Origin: Actinostola sp. cb2023
Taxonomy: Eukaryota > Cnidaria > Anthozoa > Actiniaria > Actinostolidae
DNA length: 64,000 nt
Assembly (NCBI GenBank): GCA_033675265.1
Contig: JAUJYZ010000967.1
Location: 340,001 to 404,000, forward strand
Reading direction: 5' to 3'
Part shown: positions 38,404 to 49,849 of the stretch, one piece after another
How positions within the stretch are numbered: the stretch's first letter is position 1
Layout of the letters: each line of letters begins with the position of its first letter
Notes under the pieces: generated by a model
Database searches by the model: none
What the model was told of the DNA's origin: nothing
What the model saw: only the letters and a program-made list of their open reading frames with translations
Program-made: the position numbers and the translations under genes

Positions 38404-38629
38404 ACGCTCTAGTAGCGTGAAGTCGGGCTATTAACGTTTTTACTGGTATACTGTAAAGTTCGCAGTACTGAAATTGCAAGGAAAGCATGTTCTATCGAGC
38501 TCGAGTCATGCAACGACGAGCAACCAAAAACTGTTTCAATCGCACTGAAAATCGCACTATAAGATATCTATATTTAGTTCAAATAGGTTACATTTCATTT
38601 AGAAGCCCGACTTCACGCTAGAAGAGCGT
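38404..38629. mobile_element. Foldback with ACGCTCTAGTAGCGTGAAGT ends
   Basis: ACGCTCTAGTAGCGTGAAGTCGGGCT-type left end (38,404-38,429) matches the right end at 38,604-38,629 with one small difference (GAAG). Non-coding interior. Another GTCGGGCTTCC word lies just upstream at 38,190. Confidence 0.7.
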
Positions 38630-39086
38630 CTAGTTCTTTTATAAAATACAATTATGATTTTAAGGCAAGTTTTCAAATTTGTTCGTTACAAAAATGTTTG
38701 AATATCTGCGCGCGCGTGCTGTGTGCTCTCATTAAGCACGCGGAATACGCATCCTTCGGCCAATCGGAGCGCGCGTTATCATCGTTATTTTATAATATGA
38801 ATTATAAAATCATAATTGTATTTTATAAAAGATTAGTGATTTCTAAAAAATAAAAAATAAAAGGGTGATAGGCACTTTAATGTAGAATCCATGTAGTATA
38901 TACCATCTAATCTTATCGTGTGCTGTAAATGACTATAAAATATCAATTGTAAAATAAACAGCTTTGATGACTCAAAGCTAGAATTCAAGTCTTGAAGTAT
39001 TTTAGTGCACAGCCTCAAGTGAATGGGTAGTTGTATTGAGAAGTAATAAAATAGTAACGAAAGTATCATTTACTCGGGCTTCCTTC

Positions 39087-39228
39087 ATATGTGGTACATT
39101 TTTATTATTTATGCCTCGTTCTATCATATTAATATCGCATTTTAACATCTTATAGTAAGCAAAATATTTTCAATGCACCTAAAAAATACGGATTATTGTA
39201 GTATGACTATGGACCACCGACAAGTCGA
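39087..39228. mobile_element. Diverged copy of the GGTACATTTTTATT element
   Basis: Shares TGGTACATTTTTATTATTTATGCCTCGTTCTATC...AAAATACGGATTATTG...GGACCACC with the element at 54,781-54,990, over about 140 bp with scattered differences. Its outer inverted repeats are not preserved. Confidence 0.75.
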
Positions 39229-39582
39229 TGTACAGCAACGCAAATAATATGTCTATGCAGGATCGCTATTTCAGTGCCTATAAATCTCCAAAAATAATAT
39301 AAATAATTAACGTTTACCGTTGCCATCTCGTCTGGCAATTAGGATTTTTTAAACGATAACTGTACTTGACCGTGAGTTCATTCTCGTACCCAGAACCTTC
39401 TAAGCTTATATTCGTTAGAAAGCTGAGAAGAGTCTGAGTACAAGAATGCATGCCGAAAGTTCTGTTTGCATCTAGGATCACAGGCAGCCCAAGCAGTAAA
39501 CTTGTGGGTTATTTTTGAGTATTTTTAAAAATATCTCGATGTGTAAAATATTGCTCAATAAACTGACATTCATCTGCATTTA

Positions 39583-40140
39583 GGGGCCCTCCCTCACTGG
39601 CCTTTTGCATGTTAGGACCTAGTTTTATGTAGCACCGGGATAGCGCGGGAGGGACCGAAATCTTCAGCCTTTACGTAAGTCGATTCGATGTCTCAGCTTC
39701 TTAGAATGTTTCGGGAGAATCGTCCCATTATTTCTTTTTTCTTTTACTTTTTCGAGTTTTCTTTTTCGTCTTTCCTTTGATACGGGAGAGGTGGGACCGT
39801 GACCAAAACCTAGCCTCCTCCGCATGCAACCCCTCTTCTGGGATCCCTTTGTTTTTCTGGGATCCCCTCTGCCCTCTTCGATGCAGCGCCACAGGAAACC
39901 CATCTCATAGAGTTTTAGTATTTTAGAGTTGCCTGCGGAGGAGGCTAACCAAAACCAAGGAGCCAAAGGTCTGGAGTTTGAGTCTCATAGGAGTCGATCT
40001 TTTGTTTCTACTTATTTTCCTTCTTTTTTTTCCAGCGCGTTTCATTTTCTCTTCTTTTTTTCTTGTCTTTTCCTTTTAGTTTTCTCGTTTTCATTTTTAT
40101 CGGATTTATCTTTGAGGTATTTTGAAATAAAAAAGTTTTG
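39583..40140. repeat. Dispersed repeat, copy A (interrupted by a 137-bp insertion)
   Basis: CCCTCCCTCACTGGCCTTTTG...CACCGGGATAGCGCGGG...GGTCTGGAGTTTGAGTCTC matches 42,730-43,110 in the same orientation at high identity. Copy A additionally contains the 39,811-39,947 insertion. The family is unknown; a GTTCGAGTC word resembling a tRNA B box is present in copy B. Confidence 0.88.
39811..39947. mobile_element. 137-bp MITE with 9-bp target duplication, nested in dispersed repeat
   Basis: TAGCCTCCTCCGCATGCAAC at the left matches the right end (GTTGCCTGCGGAGGAGGCTA) with one mismatch. It is flanked by ACCAAAACC at 39,802-39,810 and 39,948-39,956. The paralogous copy near 42,950 reads GACCAAAACCAAGGAGCC with no insertion, giving the empty site directly. 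Confidence 0.95.
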
Positions 40141-40271
40141 ATTTTGACAAGGCCAATGCACAGGAACCCCAAAAATATATATGTGCAAACATTTTAAATA
40201 CGAGTTTCGCCAATGCAATCTGGTCGGGCATTAGGATTTTAAAACGATAGCTTGACTGTCAGCTAAGTTCT

Positions 40272-40527
40272 GGGGTGCTTACCATTTACTCGGAAAAACC
40301 GGAAATTCCGGTTTGAAAAAAAAAGGTACGTGTCATTCCGATCGGAAAATTCCGGAAAACTCGGTCTAATGGTACACGCGTCTACGGAATAAAACGAAAA
40401 GAGCGGGAAAAGTGGATTACCTCAATCGCTAGACCGAGTTTTCCGAAACTTTCCGATCGGAATGACACATACCATTTGTTTTTCCAACCGGAATTTCCGG
40501 TTTTTTCGAGTAAATGGTAAGCACCCC
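40272..40527. mobile_element. 256-bp foldback element (GGGGTGCTTACCATTTACTC ends)
   Basis: Ends GGGGTGCTTACCATTTACTC / GAGTAAATGGTAAGCACCCC. Inner segments (CCGGAAATTCCGG; GTCATTCCGATCGGAAA...) also pair, so arms of about 115 bp enclose a short loop. The paralogous segment at 43,240-43,260 (AAGTTCTGATTACATCTAGG) lacks it. Confidence 0.92.
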
Positions 40528-40659
40528 TGATTAATATTACATCTAGGTTCATTGAAACAAGTACGAGTAAAACCACAGTCCTCAGTGCCCTTTTGAAGCC
40601 GTGATTTAGGATCGCCGGTAGACTCAAAGCCAGTGAATAAAACACAGCACAAGCAACGG

Positions 40660-42355
40660 GCATGTTGTATAACACAGACTCAACTGGACTGGACTGGACT
40701 GGACCCGAAAAACACGGACTGAGTCCGTGTTTTCGGAAAACACGGACTGAGTCCGCGTTTTCGAAAAACACGGACTGAGTCCGCGTTTTCAGAAAACACG
40801 GACTCGGAAAACACGGACTGAGTCCGCGTTTTCAAAAAACACGGACTAAGTCTTAGGAAGACACATGTATGGTACGTTGGGTTACCTGTGACAGTAGAGT
40901 TTATGATACAGCTCCCAGTGTCATTTGGCACCAAACTCTATTTGTAAGTATTCTCTTTACCACAATCTATGAATTTCTCGCATTTTGATTGGTCGAGAGC
41001 CGTGGTAAATAGGAGTGCATACCACAGTATTACGTCATAAGTCGATCGTCTGATGCAAAAAAAATAATTTTGGCAAACGAAAAACATGTTTTCAACTACA
41101 TATTTTACAGTGACTAAGAGTACATACCAAGCTGACTATCGATCGTAAGCCATAGTTCGTAGCAAGCCAAATATTTCATCAGTTCCAGCTACATTCTCCA
41201 CAGTTTGTTCTTTCATTCAAGTATATAAAAACTGCTAGATCTGATCGTATTCACGGCGATAAAAGTGCATTTGTTGACTTTTGGACACTCTGATAATAAA
41301 TCCATCACTTCAGAAAATCCACAGACTATCAAAGATTCCGCTGAAGTACTGTTCTCTAACGTTATTTCATATTTTTCAAGACATGTTCACCACGAGCTCG
41401 TGCTTTTCTCCATTGACTACATTTTCCAGATTTTAGTCTTTAGAGTATTTTTCGGCTTCAGCCGTGTTGACTGTCAAAAGGCACTTTTCAGATTTCACAC
41501 AATGACCAGGCACAAGGTGAAGCTTTCCCCACTGATAAATAATTATCTGAGAGTTTCTTTCAGACTTGAAAACTCAAAGCATCTTGTATAGCTAATATAT
41601 ATTGCAGTATCAGAAGTTTTACAAGAGGCTGTATTTATTTTCTCAGGTCGGTGAATAATGATTCATTGGGAAACATCTTAAAGGCATGGGAGACTTCAAA
41701 CTTAACATTAACTAAAGATCTATGAGCGGCGATGTTCTGTTTGTTGTAACATGGCTGCTTTTGCATTTATTTGCAGTGATTACACGCTATTCTAACAGGC
41801 CGGATTAACGTTACTGGCCCTATAAACTCAATGGGTCAGTTAATGAAAACGAGCTTTCCCGGCTGTGTCAATACGTATTCGAATCTCACGTATCCAATCG
41901 CTCTTGGATGCACTATGCTGCACTAAATCACGTTTCAAAGAAAGATGTAAAAAAACCCTTCTCGAAAAAATTAACATTAACAATATTAACTAAAGATCTA
42001 TGAGCGGCGATGTTCTGTTTCACGTATCCAATCGCTCTTGGATGCACTGTGCTGCACTACCCTGCGAGCAGAGGTTCCTTTTCGTCTCTCTATTTACACT
42101 GAGTCTTTTGCTTTTACTTTTGTTGAATGGCTTTTTGTTTTGGCTTTTACCTTGCTGTTCTTGTACTTGTAGTATTTTTTTTGAGGATTTTTTTTTACAA
42201 ATGACACTGGGAGCTGTATCGTAAACTGTCACAGGTAACCCAACCATACATGTGTCTTCCTAAGACTCAGTCCGTGTTTTCCGAAAACACGGACTCAGTC
42301 CGTGATTTTCGGGTCCAGTCCAGTCCAGTTGAGTCCGTGTTATACAACATGCCCA
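40660..42355. repeat. Inverted pair of about 150-270 bp with palindromic minisatellite
   Basis: The left arm (40,660-40,935: ...GCATGTTGTATAACACAGAC...CAGTGTCATTT) pairs with 42,195-42,355 (AAATGACACTG...ACAACATGCCC). The left arm contains about five units of ACACGGACTGAGTCCG(T/C)GTTTTC (40,705-40,850), each self-complementary; the right arm has about two. Together they look like the ends of one larger, degenerate element. Confidence 0.82.
41713..42058. repeat. Two local direct duplications
   Basis: AACTAAAGATCTATGAGCGG and its continuation occur at about 41,713 and 41,990. CACGTATCCAATCGCTCTTG and its continuation to GCTGCACTA occur at about 41,887 and 42,020. In the second place the two units are fused, suggesting a rearranged duplication. 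Confidence 0.85.
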
Positions 42356-43640
42356 AGCAACGAGCAAGAAAGAAGGAAACAACTGATAAAGATCTACATT
42401 TTGCACGGGCAGCATTAAACCACTTCAGTTCTCTGTAACTGAAATATTCGAATGAATAAATCCACACGGGATCGGACTTTCCTCGATCAGTATTTATTTT
42501 GGCCCGGTTTCTTTTCTTAATGTATGCATCTATGTATTGATTTTAATACTGTCCCCGCGGGCTGTTGTTATCACGTGACGCCCCCAAGAACTATTACACT
42601 ACGTATTAGCATATCAATGAAGCTTCGCCGAATAGACTACAAAAATCACACCTTAATATAATACGAGTGACTAGATGGAGCAATGGTCTAATAGGGTTTA
42701 TCTGAAGTTATGGCTTAGGGGCCGGATATCCCCTCCCTCACTGGCCTTTTGGTTAGGACCTAGTTTGATGTAGCACCGGGATAGCGCGGGCGGGGCCGAA
42801 ATCTTCACCCTTTACGTAAGTCGATTCGATGTCTCAGCTTCTTAGAATGTCTCGGGAGAATCGTCCCATTATTTCTTTGTTCTTTTACTTTTTCGAGTTT
42901 TCTTTTTCGTCTTTCCTTTGATACGGGAGGGGTGGGACCATGACCAAAACCAAGGAGCCAAAGGTCTGGAGTTCGAGTCTCACAGGAGTCGATCTTTTTC
43001 TTCCTGCTTTTTTTTCCTTCTTCTACTTGTCCTTTCCTTATAGTTTTTTTTCATTTTTATCGGATTTGTCTTTGAGAGCTGTATTTTGAAATAAAAACGT
43101 TTTGCATGATTGGTTATGCGCACAGGAACCCCAAGAATATATCTATGCACAGATTTCAAAACTTAAAAACAAATCTTAAATAAGAATTTCGTTGCAATCT
43201 GGTTGGGCATAGGATTTTAAAACGATAGCTTGACTGAACGTAAGTTCTGATTACATCTAGGATCATTCAAACAAAGACGAGAATACGAGTATAAAACCAC
43301 AGTTCTGTCCTTCGGATGCCGCGGTCGCCGCTAGACCTCTAAAGCCGCGTCTACACGAGTATGTTATACTGGTAGTAGAGACTCGGTGCAATCATCAACT
43401 TCCGCTCTATCAGCGTGAACTCGGGCTTCTCTATTTTGATAGGTTAAACGAGCCTTGCAAATTCTGGAAAAAAATTACATCGTAGTAGTTTTAGCATATT
43501 GCTAAACCGAAGCCGGGCCAAAATAAATACATGAGGAAAGTCCTGTGTGGCTTGATTCAGTGGAGTATTTATTACAGAGAAGTGGTTGAACGCTAACAAA
43601 ATGTAGATCTTTATCAGTTGTTTCCTTCTTTCATACTCGT
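42355..43640. repeat. Inverted repeat arms flanking dispersed repeat copy B
   Basis: 42,365-42,520 (AAGAAAGAAGGAAACAACTG...GGCCCGG) is the reverse complement of about 43,500-43,640 (CCGGGCCAAAATAAATA...CAGTTGTTTCCTTCTTTC). Between them lies dispersed repeat copy B (42,730-43,110). The whole has no coding capacity that I recognise. Confidence 0.8.
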
Positions 43641-43877
43641 GTCAATAGAAAGTTGTCAAAAGAAGCTTGCTGACCGTCTACACGGTTAAACGAAACTTGT
43701 CAAAGATGCTTGTCAAGGAAAACATGTACAACCATTGAGTCTAGCTGTTGGACCTCCAAGTGGTGATACGTGGAAAACCAAATCAAAGGACCAGAGAGCA
43801 GTGTTTGAAAAACGATTTTTATTTGACCAACAAAAGTGATCTTTTTCTGACTAATCCATTGTTTAAATATTTTGGAT

Positions 43878-43945
43878 CCATTTTGATCCTTTCTTGATCC
43901 CACATTGATCCCACATTGATCCTATATTGATCTCATACAGATCTC
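43878..43945. repeat. Short 11-bp tandem repeat (TTGATCCCACA)
   Basis: About five copies of TTGATCC(C/T)A(C/T)A with variants (TTGATCCTATA, TTGATCTCATA). Confidence 0.8.
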
Positions 43946-44196
43946 TGTTGGGTCTTTTTTCTTAGTAACGGCATATTCTTGTGTTTGGTTCGTTTGTGTT
44001 CTTGGTTTTTGTTTGATCTTTCATCTAAAAAACAAGTAGAAGGAAAACAATGTTAAAAAGTATTATCATCTAGTGTAAGCAATCAGCACTCTTTCCAACT
44101 TTCTTCTTTTCAATTTGTTCAATGTTTTCCCTTTTTCAATTCCCCTTAAACACAAGGTGCAACATTGCATGCAATAACTGATTGCAGTGACCTATC

Positions 44197-44282
44197 CAGG
44201 GGCGGATCCAAGGGGGGGGGGGGGGGGGGGGGGAGGCATGGGGGCCATGGGGGGCCATGGGGGCCATGGGGGGCCGGTGCCC
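44197..44282. repeat. CAGGGGCGGATCCA end followed by G-run and GGGGCCAT minisatellite
   Basis: CAGGGGCGGATCCA is followed by about 20 G and then GGGGGCCATGGGGGGCCATGG. The start is a common invertebrate MITE-like terminus; the matching right end is not seen, so the element is a fragment or unresolved. Confidence 0.6.
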
Positions 44283-44358
44283 CCCCTTGAGTTGGGCCCG
44301 ATACATATTCGCCCACGTTTCCCCACCATTTGATGCCCAGAATGAGACGCACTCAAAA

Positions 44359-44432
44359 AAATATAAAGAACTCTTAACAAGCTAGAGTCGGCACGAGGCG
44401 TATCTTACGCTTGTTAAGAGTTCTTTATATTT
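44359..44432. repeat. 23-bp perfect hairpin (AAATATAAAGAACTCTTAAC)
   Basis: Arms 44,359-44,381 and 44,410-44,432 are perfect inverted repeats around a 28-bp loop. Confidence 0.85.
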
Positions 44433-44487
44433 TCTCTTTTGCGTCCACAATACTTGTGGACAAACTTACAAAGGTTTATATGTATAT

Positions 44488-44958
44488 CCACAGGCAGCCC
44501 AACCATTCCTTTTGAGGCTACTAAATAATGAAATAAAATGATATTTGCAACTTTTTTTATGGATTTCCTGTGGTAGAGAGCGCGCGCGCAATACGTATTA
44601 TGTTGGGTTCCCTGAGCATAGAAATGTATGATGTTGGGATCCCTGTGCATAGAAATGTATGATGTTGGGATCCCTGTGCATAGAAATGTATGATGTTGGG
44701 ATCCCTGTGTGCATCCCGCGCGTCCCACAGTACATGTGTATATTGAAACAATGTTTCACTATGTACGTACATTGCTGCGGGCGCTTCTTGCGGGACGCGC
44801 ACAGGTAACCCAACATAACACATGTTTATGCACAGGGAACCCAACCTTACGTATTGCGCATGTGCGCGCTCTACCACAGGAAACCCATCAAAAAGATGCA
44901 AATATCATTTTATTTCATTATTTAGTAGCCTCAAAAGGAATGGTTGGGCTGCCTATGG
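44488..44958. mobile_element. 471-bp foldback (CACAGGCAGCCCAACCATTC ends) with internal 30-bp minisatellite
   Basis: The left arm from CCACAGGCAGCCCAACCATT through AATGATATTTGC pairs with the right arm ending AATGGTTGGGCTGCCTATGG. The centre holds 3-4 copies of a 30-bp unit with GCATAGAAATGTATGATGTT (44,607-44,709). A single end of the same family lies at 46,354. Confidence 0.9.
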
Positions 44959-44959
44959 T

Positions 44960-47240
44960 ATATCCTACGATGAATAAATGTAATTTCACAAGTATTGAGC
45001 TTCCTGTGTCGTACCTGCCTCTTCATGTCCATAGTTGGATGTTTTCAATAGTTCTTGAGCGCATGCGTGGTGCCTGTACCATACAGAGACCCCCATTCAA
45101 GAGCGTCTTTAAACCCACATTCTCAACACGACTATGAATAATAAGCTATATAACAAACAATTAACAAGCATTTTGTGAAAATCCTTACAGTAATCGGAGA
45201 AGGATGCTCGGTTATCAACCCTTCCCCATCCCTCCCCCACCCCTTCCCCACTCAGGTTACAAAATATATAAATAATATACGATGTCTGCTAAAACGTCAG
45301 TTCTATCAGCTAAATCAGCACTCGAACAACATCCAGGAACAACAAAATGCTTTTAGCATTTTAAAAATCATACGAAGCTACCCGGGAAGCTAAGCTCCCG
45401 GGGCTAAGCTATAATCTTATAGACACGTCTTTCCAAATATTCCTCTCTGGTTGATAGCTCATGAAGGGATTTCAGTGCTGGTCCCGTCATTTGAAGGCAG
45501 AGTATTGTAGTTCATAGACTACGAACAAGCCACAAAGACGATGCGTTTGTTTGTTTGTATCACAGTTAATAATTGACCCATAATCGATAAATTTGGCTTT
45601 TGCTTTTGCCGTTTTGGCTCTAAAATCTTACCTCTGCCAAAATGCTGATTCTGTAGAACAGTTTAGCATTCCTTAGGTATTGCAAAAGCATTTCGTCAGG
45701 TCCTGGTAAGGTTTAGTTACGACAAATCCGGTTAATTTTCGTCAAATTTTGGGCAACGAAGCCCCGTAAGTGTCTCGTTCAGTGCGAACCTTGTTTGTAA
45801 TCTGAGTCACTCGAGTGGATCGTCATAAATTATGCGAGGCCCTTGCAGGGGGTGGGGTAAGGAGAAAATACACAACGTTGAAGCACACACAAATTTTTCA
45901 TCATCGTACAAATATTAAAATACCTATCCGTTTGTCCTACCGTGTGTGGTCAAACTCCTGCAGTTTCATCCTGATGTGGTACAGTGCCGACCACGGACTG
46001 TGGAAATTACAGTAGTAATGATTGTTTGGCAAAACTTTGACAGTAATAGTGTACACGTACATGACGACATAAATAACTTTCTAGGTTTCATATTTGCAAG
46101 GTTTATTTTTTCAGCTAAACGTTTAGAAGCTACACGTTTTAGAGATCTTTTGAAGTAAAACTTGTGAAGTTGTTTTGCACTAAGAGGTCACATGGCCCCA
46201 ACCCCCAAGGTATCAGGGTACCCCAAAAAACCTTTCAAACCACGGCCGGTTTTGATTTTTTTTGATAATCAAATCAAATTGAATATTATCTACCATCTCC
46301 AAAAAATAGGTACCCTTAGGGGTACATGTGGCTACTGCTATATATCTATCACATTCACAGGCAGCCCAACCATTGCTTTTGAGACTACTAAATCTATTTT
46401 TGTCGAACCCCTGTGGCGATCGAAAAAAAGCGGCTGTATTCGCAGGCTACGTATACATCGGCCTAAAAGTTGAATAACACTTACAGAACCTTTCATCTGA
46501 CCGTTTAGAAAGACAGAATGAAAGCTGTGATAAATAATATTGGTGAATTTTCTGAAACTAAACATCGATGAAATTCGATGAATGATGATCGAAATGCAGA
46601 CAGTCAAGTAATCGGTTGAGCACGTACGCCGCTCTCGGCTCGCTCTCGGTAATACGTAACCTCTTTATATTCCATATATTATAACTAGTAGTTTCTGGTA
46701 GAAAGTGAAGTGCTGCGAGTTGTGCACTGCCGTACATGGTAACACATAAAAGTGAAATGTAGCTTTCAATGCATACATGTGAAATGTAGCTTTCAATGCA
46801 TATATGTGGCTGTCCCTTAATTGTCAGCAAGGTGCATTAGTGGTAAAATAAAATAATAAAAATGCAGTATAATAATAACTTTATTACTGTGTCATGTGTT
46901 CTAGCTTACAAGAAACCTATTTCCCTCGCATATATCTACTGATTCTCATTCCCACCCTTGTCCCATTGTTCCCATCCCACATCCCCATTGATTCTCATTC
47001 CCATCCCGGTCACATTGTTCCATTCCATGTCTCTATTTATTATCATTCCCACCCGAGTTTGGTGTTGCTTAATACAAATGCTAACACTATAATAATCTGG
47101 TCATAGACAGACAGCTATAGACATGTACCAGCACTAAAAGCATGCAATACTTTGCACTATTTATGTTGCACGCTTGTAATAGTTTGTACTCTACTAATAT
47201 GTATGGATTCAATATCTGCCGGAGCAAGTGTACTCCCGTG
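44960..47240. other. No gene recognised; solo element end only
   Basis: Short open frames without similarity or splice context. The only recognisable piece is the solo CACAGGCAGCCCAACCATTG end at about 46,354-46,400. Confidence 0.5.
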
Positions 47241-48109
47241 CACGGGAATTTCGTGCTGAAAGCAAGCCACCGGTCTAGAAGTGTTCATTGGGGTCTAGTA
47301 AACATGAAAAGTTTTGATGGCAACTTTGTAACTTGCTAAAACGGGATTTATAGGATTTCGAAATTATGACGTATATAGACCAGCATGGAAACGAGGCTGG
47401 AGTATGAAAATCTTTATAACTTACATAAACGTGCACCATTGCTTACCAAACTCAGCTACATTATAAAAACAGATGCTCTCTTATTGTTTCTGGCAGTTTG
47501 TGTGGGAAATATTGGTCACGTGACCACCCAAGCATGGAAACGAGGCTGGAATATAAAGCTGCTTATAACCTCAATAAACACTGTAACATTGCTCACCAAA
47601 CTTGGCTAAATAACAAACATTGATGCCCTTAATTGTTTTTGACAGTTTATATGGGAAATAGTGGTCACGTGACATCGTAGGCATGGAAACGAGGCTGCTA
47701 AAAATAATTCCTCTAGGTCACGCAAATGCCAGTATGAAAAGGTTATACCAAAATGGTAATCAGTGTCAAGTGATCACAGAAGCATTGAAACAAGCTGGAG
47801 CAAGGAGGTCTCCTGGGACATATTTTTGATTATTAAAATGTCAAATTATTATCTAGAAAATATTGAAAAGGACGGAGGCAAATGACAACCACTCTTGATA
47901 GACATGTCGTTTATTTCACCAATTGTTATCTTCAAGTTGAGGACGTCTGTCTCTTGAAGAAGACCCACTGTGGAAATCCACGGCCTTCTATAAAACTCCT
48001 GAGAAAAATCCATGAACTTGGACAGACCACTTGCAAACAGGGTTTACAGACACATGTGAGCGTATAGCCAAAAAAGATATATACAGTTATGTACTCGATA
48101 CTATTTACA

Positions 48110-48985
48110 GTTCTAGTTCTTCACTCAGGCTCTGAGTCATCGGTGCTGTCTTCCTCTTCACTCTGACAAATTAAAGGTCTTCGCTTTGCTGGTTCTTGCA
48201 CTCGCTTTCATCAGAACAGCTACACAGATCTGTGCAGAGAAAAGCCCAGCTTTGCGGCACTGACATCGATTCGACCAGCATCACTCCTTTCAGAACACCT
48301 GCACTTTACAAGTTGTAAAGTAAAATTGTATCAGGTAGCTTCGGGTGCTGGTACAAGAGTTGTAGTGACATTCGTTGTTTTCCATTACCCATCCATAATC
48401 TCCTGATGATGGCAGCACTGGATTTGGTACTGTATCTTTGTTCCAAACCATCAACTGGAAATGAGCATGCATCATGGCCTGGTGCAGTGTGGCCTGTGTT
48501 GGTGGAAATCTGTCGGACTGTGGCAGCTTTTTCCTGAAGTGGAACCACCTGAGCTCGTTCACAGTTGATATGCCGGTCTTTCAGGTTGATACAATTGGCA
48601 CACAAACCTCTCAATCGATTCCACTTTTGATTGAATCATCGGGGTGTTGTTCTCAACCGAGATTACTAAGAGCGCTAAGAATGGTATCGGCGGCTTCCTG
48701 AATCACCTTCCAACAAGCCACCTTCCCATTCCCGAAAAACTACCCGTGTTTATATCAGCTCCTGCGATAGCGTGACATGCGGGCGACGTGGCTGTTTTGG
48801 CCGGACGAAGAGCTTCAACGATTGGCTGTAGCTTAAAGGATGGATGATTTGCGCCCCTTCCACTTGACAAATGAGGTATTGGCACACATCTCTGGATATC
48901 TTCTGATTGCCAGTACAAGGACATTGGTGTCTGGCGAATGATTGGACAAGTCCGTGGCACCATCGATGGCATGCTGAGTATCTGT
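48110..48985 (-). pseudogene. Decayed multicopy cnidarian-type ORF, fragment 1
   Basis: Minus-strand reading gives, in order and across frameshifts: SPDTNVLVLAIRRYPEMCAN, then LQPIVEALRPAKTATSPACH, then AGADINTGSFSGMG, AADTILSALS, ELRWFHFRKKLPQSD, PPTQATLHQAMMHAHFQLMV, DTVPNPVLPSSGDYGW, and a Cys-poor, acidic tail (SEEEDSTDDSEPE). I remember these motifs from a large family of uncharacterised, probably transposon-borne proteins in cnidarians. The D-T-(N/D)-V-L-V-L motif recalls nuclease active-site strands, but that is only inference. At least two frame changes and several stops show it is dead. Confidence 0.75.
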
Positions 48986-49249
48986 TTTCAGATCAGTCTA
49001 AGACGATGGGACATCGTATCTGTCGAAGATTCGCTGGATTTCCTGACAGCCATCATACTTTAGCTTGATAAAGAAGCGATTGCTAAAGTGGTCTGCAAGC
49101 TACTGTCGCTGCTGGAAACTCTTGATCCAATCCGGCTTTTCTAATGATTGGACCGGCTTCAGCCATTCATTCCATCCACTATGGAGACCTTGACTTGCAC
49201 ATAGGGACTGTCAGAAGTAACGCCACTGCTGAACTCTATTGAGCTTCTC

Positions 49250-49740
49250 CAAAATGTGCATGAGAGCACTCCGGCTAAGAAGGTAAAGCAACGTGCTGAG
49301 GCTAGTGGAAGGCAGATTGTTGTGGCATGGGGAAGAGAGTGTGAAGCGACGCACAAAGATATGGGCCATCTTCAGAGTGATAACGAAGAGGTTCATACGA
49401 AGACGACCATATACGACAAAGATCCGAATAGCCTGTGTATTATATAATTATTACATCAACCCATATTAGCAATTAAGTGAAATGAAAGAAACTAGTCTAA
49501 GCGGCTCACACACGAAGACCAAAGCAGAGTTCACCACCTTTCTGCCTAAGAAGGAAGGGTCGCAAATCATCGATCCATTAATTTACATCCAATCGTTGAA
49601 GCTTTTAGCCCTGTCCACATTTCAGGTTATCACAGGTGCTGATAACACGGGTAGTTTTTCGAGAAAGGGGGAGGAGTGTTGTTGCAAGGTGTTTCAGGAA
49701 GCCGATGATGCCATTCTTAGCGCCCTTAGTAACTGATCTC
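49250..49740 (+). pseudogene. Decayed multicopy cnidarian-type ORF, fragment 2
   Basis: Plus-strand reading includes KKVKQRAEASGRQIVVAWGR, then KLLALSTFQVITGADNTGSF, and EADDAILSALS, aligning with the middle of fragment 1 but in opposite orientation and different in sequence. Broken by stops. It ends at about 49,736, where the right inverted arm begins. Confidence 0.72.
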
Positions 49741-49849
49741 GGTCGAGAACAACACCCCGATTCGATCAACAGTAAAAGTTTTCAGGAGTTTTATAGAAGG
49801 CCGTGGATTTCCACAGTGGGTCTTCTTCAAGAGACACGTCCTCAACTTG

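Noticed and set aside
42960..42990. GGTCTGGAGTTCGAGTCTC as a tRNA B box, suggesting a SINE or tRNA
   Set aside because: No matching A box at the right distance and no acceptor-stem pairing; the other copy has GTTTGAGTC. Insufficient for a SINE call.
44190..44380. Proline-rich minus-strand frames near the G-run
   Set aside because: Translation of a homopolymer and the GGGGCCAT repeat.
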